Source of the DNA: Daldinia sp. FL1419
Taxonomy: Eukaryota; Ascomycota; Sordariomycetes; Xylariales; Hypoxylaceae
Reading direction: 5' to 3'
DNA: 64,000 nucleotides
Assembly (NCBI GenBank): GCA_025201765.1
Contig: MU623372.1
Span: forward strand, 124,001-188,000
The notes beneath the pieces are model-generated. The model was not told where the DNA came from and made no database searches. It was given only the letters and a program-made list of their open reading frames with translations. Every line of letters starts with the position of its first letter. The first letter of the stretch is position 1. This document shows positions 60,122 through 64,000 of the stretch, in pieces. The translations under genes were made by a program, and so were the position numbers.

Positions 60122-61957
60122 CGTATCGTCTCGACGGAATCAAGGGACTAGGGAGGGGAGAAGAGTAGGACGAGGTATATCGTTGGGGTGGACAATTGGA
60201 AGGAAAGTCCCTATTCAAAACGTTGACGTTGACGTCTCGAGAATTGCTGGTCGGGAATTATTGGACGGGAATTATTGGACGCTTCTCTTTCCAAGTTGGC
60301 GCTAGTGGCTCGTTGCGATTATTTCGGGCTCGTTTTGATTGGTTCTTGGCTAGAAGGTTTTAAGTGCCTTATTCATAAGGCGGACGAAAAGCAACAGAAA
60401 GTACCTGTAACCTACCTAACCTTACCTAACACATTACGTACCTACCTATCTATGGTAAGCAACACCCGGCAAAAACTCGCATTTGATTACATAAATGAAG
60501 CAAAACCCCCACTCAAGTACCTAGGTACCTAGTCTCGCTATCCTTTTTAAGTCGAAATTTTTGCGCTCTTTTGAAACTTTTTCCTTTTCTTTTCCTCATC
60601 AATTGTACATGGGCACACTTTATTGTAGGTGAGCTTGAGCGAGCTCCTGGTTTTCCAGGTTGCTCGCTGTAGTCGAGTCTTCCTCTATCTTGTGCTCTAG
60701 AGCAACACTGTACGCCGATTATGGAAGCACTTGAGAGCTGTTAAATCTCGAAGATTGTTGCCTCTTACCGCCGGTCGTCACATTTGCGCGTGGGGTCTGA
60801 AATTTCTATCATAGTTTCAGACCGGAGAAGAACAAAGCAATGGTAATTATCTACCAGTCAACAAACTGTATTTTCCTAGTCGTCCTACGTGAGCTTTGGG
60901 CACCGGCATGTGGCATCCGCTGTCCATGCAATTGGTTTTTTTTTTTTTTTTTTTTTTCTCTATCTGATTAACTTGAATCAAACAAATATAATTTAGAAAT
61001 CTATGCCTCTTCGAATATCAACTATGTAAGAAATCATCTGCTTGTTAGTATGCTGTCAACTGAATTGTCTGGACCGAGTTATACTGGGACAGATGGCACT
61101 GGCGATGCAGTTTACCAACTCGCGCAACACGCTGGTGGGGTCCTCTAGAAGGACCACCTCCGCTGCAGCCCGGGACCGCCCCGCGTCTACTCCGAGCCGT
61201 ACTCATCAGCATCGTCCTCTCCGCCCTCCTCCCCGCCCTCCTCCCCGCCCTCCTCCTGGGCGAGGGCGAGGCCTGGATAGACCGGAAGCCCGCCGAGGAT
61301 CTGCAGCGGACCGTCACCGGGGAAAGGCAACGCATTTAGCATTATAACGCACTAGGGATCGCATCGGTTTAACCATTTCTATTAGAGGGTGAGTTCCAAT
61401 AGGAACACAGGAAGTAGCCAAAGCCATGGCAACACAGCACATACGGATAGGTAGCGGGCGGGTTTTCTCCGGAACACGGTTTCCTACCCGAAACAAAATA
61501 CCAGCAAGATGGACCGGATACCTATACTTCAATGTAGGTAAATCGGAGTAGTAATAAATAAATACCAACTCGCGCGTTCGACTGATTCCCTAGACAACGG
61601 TGTATTAATGAAGGAGGTAACAGAAGACAACGTTCGTTTTGAGCTTGAATACGTGGGCCAGCCTGGAAACTGCCCTCGAGGAAGTGAACAGCATCATCAA
61701 GTCCTTTCAAGAGAGCATTAGTTACATTAGTTACCTTAATCGAGCTCAGCAAACCAAAGTCGAACTAAGTAGTAATGCCAATTTTAACCAAGCCCAAGTT
61801 ATATCTATCGCCGACGATGTATGCATTCGAGGTCATGAAAATCGTTCCAGCAAAGTCACGAAAACCAGGAGCTTCCAACGTCACCAGCGCGCCCTGATAC
61901 GCTTCATAAATGCGAAGGCCTAAGCATTACATGGCTCTGTTGACACTTACAAATTTC
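60122..61957. other. intergenic with T-tract and GC-rich insert
   Basis: Upstream of nuo78. It contains an ACCTAGGT palindrome (60529-60536), a T run of more than 20 near 60935-60957, and a GC-rich block (about 61130-61320) with three perfect 12-bp repeats. A minor frame at 61639-61923 has no ATG start and no recognised domain. Confidence 0.5.
61221..61256 (+). repeat. three perfect 12-bp tandem units
   Basis: CCGCCCTCCTCC three times without change, in the middle of the GC-rich block. One plus-strand frame across it encodes a hydrophobic run of Ala, Leu and Pro. Confidence 0.9.
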
Positions 61958-63001
61958 TGTCACGAGGCGGACCAAGAAGCAAGGAAACAACTTCGTTGTT
62001 CCGCGAGGAACCCATCTACAACTATGGCTAAGGGCAGCTACATATAGAACAAGTCCTTTGTTCTATATGTAGCACAGGCTAGAACCCTGACAATTTCCCC
62101 AGTCCATAAGGCTTCCACCAGAAATTCGAGCCATGGTGTGGGAGTTAACTATCCCTCACCGAATACCCAGAATCAGGGAGTATATTTATATCCCGCCCGG
62201 CTTTAATGTGTTCGGCATCGACCCAAGATTACCCCTTCCCTCAGCCGCTCAAGTCTGCCAGGAATCTCGAGCAATCGCTTACCGCAACGGGAGCCTCGTA
62301 AACGTCAAGGGTTATAAGGGGTGTACGTAGATGGGTACGAACGCGGAGGACGAAATCTTCAGTTCTGAAGGGTCCTGGTATGATCCGAGTCGGGATTCTC
62401 TCTGTTTACTTAAAAGCGACACAGACGCCCCAGTCCCAGTAAATAGCATCGTATTGGAGATTATGAGGCGCACACAGTCCGTTATAGTAGGCAAAGACTC
62501 AGGCCGTACGAGTTGTTGCACGTTCCCCGGCTCACTCCCTAATTCATTGACCAATCTGAATTGCTTCCCACATTTGAAAAATGATCAATTTTGTATCAGC
62601 TTGATACACACACAGTCGGCTCACGGATCACATCCCCGAAACCCGGCCATTCGGATTAGGACCTCCGGGGCCTGTTTCCATCGATGCTGGTAGTAAGGCA
62701 GCCATGAAGGACCTGATCCATCGAATCGGAAAGGATCATTCTTCAGAGGAAGTCGGCAAGCTGATAAGCTGGTTGGAAATGGACGACGAAGAAGGAGAAG
62801 AATGGTCTACTCCATACCATACGTACGTATGGTGAATGGCCTGAGTTCTTGGAACACGTACAAGGGAAATGGATTCTTGAGAGGTCTCACTGGTTACCCA
62901 TTGATTGGAAAGAACCTCCGGGACGAACTGTTTGGCGAATTAAAACTAATACTACCAGAAAAATCGGTGGATTTAATGGCGCCAGATCTCCCTATATTTA
63001 G
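61924..63001 (+). pseudogene. disrupted 2EXR-domain gene
   Basis: The frame after the element reads FPQSIRLPPEIRAMVWELTI, matching the start of the fungal 2EXR domain (F-x-F-LP-EIR-IW-x-T), then AAQVCQESRAIAYRNGS and GSWYDPSRDSLCLL. Damage seen: a 135-bp element inserted at the N-terminus, no ATG in the frame left of it, an in-frame TAG at 62328, and later blocks in shifted frames (GPVSIDAGSKAAMKDLIHRI about 62668; EWPEFLEHVQGKWILERSHW about 62834). Together these give an ordered but broken protein. 2EXR proteins are abundant and of unknown function in Pezizomycotina. This copy looks dead. Confidence 0.65.
61958..62092 (-). mobile_element. 135-bp MITE-like element, copy 2
   Basis: Reverse-oriented partner of 19239-19373 (129 of 135 identical). 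The ends are TGTCA/TGACA. The flanks are ATTTC on both sides, a 5-bp target duplication different from that of copy 1. A perfect hairpin lies at 62037-62073 (16-bp arms GCTACATATAGAACAA, loop GTCCT). A second imperfect inverted repeat lies at about 61983-62002. It has no coding capacity. It lies inside the broken 2EXR gene. Confidence 0.78.
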
Positions 63002-63533
63002 GAGCGTATTTCTGATCGAGTCGGAGGATGCCAGGAACTGGCCGTGCCTCGACTGAATGGGTTGGGGGGACGGAAAGGAGGTACGAAATCGTACCTATCC
63101 TGGCGTATCAAAAGCCTATATGCCCACCACAATTCCAGAACGGTCTTTAGGCGTCGCTATACCAGTGACGGAACTACCTTGCTTCTTGAGAAGCCTGCGA
63201 GACGGAGGCGGAGCTTTAGGCATCAGCGACGTCGGTCTGAACTTGTATTGCACTGGACGGGTAGGCCATGATATATATTACCTGAGTAGCTAGGTCCTTG
63301 TCTAATCCAACAAATCGGAAGTAATATTATGATTATGAATACCACATCATCTTACCAAGTAAATGTGCTTCCCCTAAGGTGCCTCATAATGATTGAGGTT
63401 GGCCGTTGGCTCTAAGTTAGGACTTATCCACTAAACCGCTTCACCCCATCAATACATATATAGAATGATAATGGTCAAGTTTCTCACCGCCCAGATGATT
63501 AATTCTGGCAAAATCTAATGTTCCTATGAACTT

Positions 63534-63622
63534 GGTTTGGTGGTCTAGTGGTATGATTCTCGCTTAGGGACAACCCTATCCAATTATGCGAGAGGTCCCG
63601 GGTTCAATCCCCGGCCAAACCC
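63534..63622 (+). tRNA. tRNA-Pro (AGG) with 17-nt intron
   Basis: The acceptor stem GGTTTGG pairs perfectly with CCAAACC, with discriminator C at 63622. The A box (TGGTCTAGTGG) and B box (GGTTCAATCC) are present. The T arm is CCGGG-TTCAATC-CCCGG. The anticodon arm is CTCGC-TTAGGGT-GCGAG once a 17-nt intron (63570-63586), at the canonical 37/38 position, is removed. The anticodon AGG is at 63566-63568, with G37 as usual for tRNA-Pro. Confidence 0.95.
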
Positions 63623-63638
63623 TTTCTATTTTGCCAAA

Positions 63639-63643
63639 TTTTT
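63639..63643 (+). terminator. RNA polymerase III terminator
   Basis: A T5 run 17 nt after the tRNA-Pro 3' end, within the normal distance for Pol III termination. Confidence 0.7.
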
Positions 63644-64000
63644 ATTTAGTTGGACTCAAATGCTTCTTTTTTGGGACCATCGTGTTTGTTGATAGTGTTA
63701 ATACACTCTATTTCTCAATATTTTTTCTCCGCGTATACGTATTCCTTGACTTACAAAGGATAAATGTCCTAACCTAATCACCTGTATAATTTACTTGGAT
63801 TTTTCGGCCGAGGTCATTGCCAAACTCCCAGCGGAAATTACAACCCGGGCCTTGGTTACTCTACAGGCCGCGCATAGCCTAGCAATGCGAGAAATCCGCA
63901 TAAGCCGCCCAAACCGATAAAAACTTATTGCAAGGATTGACCGACTACATTGACACTCTCATTTCGGTATTGATCGGTGTGTGGTAGTCCAAGTGGACCC
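63644..64000. other. window end, no gene seen
   Basis: About 360 bases without a supported frame; a gene continuing beyond the window cannot be excluded. Confidence 0.4.

Overview
The window is nuclear DNA from a filamentous ascomycete (Pezizomycotina, probably Sordariomycetes). The evidence is: genes split by many short introns (about 50-100 nt) with GTRNGT donors, CTAAC-type branch sites and YAG acceptors; a fused pentafunctional shikimate enzyme (AROM); divergent single-copy H3 and H4 genes with introns; and lineage-typical families (fungal HNH, 2EXR). I can support 14 intact protein genes, one intron-containing tRNA, two decayed genes and two copies of a small transposon-like element. Coordinates of spliced genes below are CDS spans; exons are listed in each entry and were chosen by hand from splice signals, frame and family conservation.

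Layout. 1.7-13.5 kb: XPD/Rad3 helicase (+) and the splicing factor Prp3 (-) converge, then an AT-rich patch with a broken gene, then the largest subunit of RNA polymerase I (+). 15.8-18.5 kb: histone H3 (-) and H4 (+) diverge from a 1.6-kb shared control region with matching TATA-like boxes. 18.5-27.1 kb and 29.2-34.5 kb are two long stretches without genes around a three-zinc-finger transcription factor resembling Rpn4; the second contains an assembly gap. 34.5-51.6 kb is gene-dense: AROM (-), an MFS antiporter (+), an HNH protein (+), a GFA/CENP-V protein (+), a membrane-anchored acyl-CoA-binding protein resembling Atg37 (-), a nuclear RNase III (-) and mitochondrial ribosomal protein mS33 (+). 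53.4-60.1 kb: a Pumilio RNA-binding protein (+) converges with the 75/78-kDa subunit of complex I (-). 60.1-64 kb is accessory in character: a GC-rich oddity, a dead 2EXR gene interrupted by a transposon-like element, and a tRNA-Pro.

Most of the window is housekeeping (transcription, DNA repair, splicing, chromatin, RNA processing, mitochondrial translation and respiration, aromatic amino acids). There is no biosynthetic cluster, CRISPR array, phage or virus. The most novel item is a 135-bp inverted-repeat element present twice, 43 kb apart in opposite orientation, each copy flanked by its own 5-bp target duplication; one copy splits the 2EXR gene. Second is a Pumilio protein whose repeat code predicts UGUAAAUA, with UGUACAUA motifs in the 3' flanks of both mitochondrial genes beside it.
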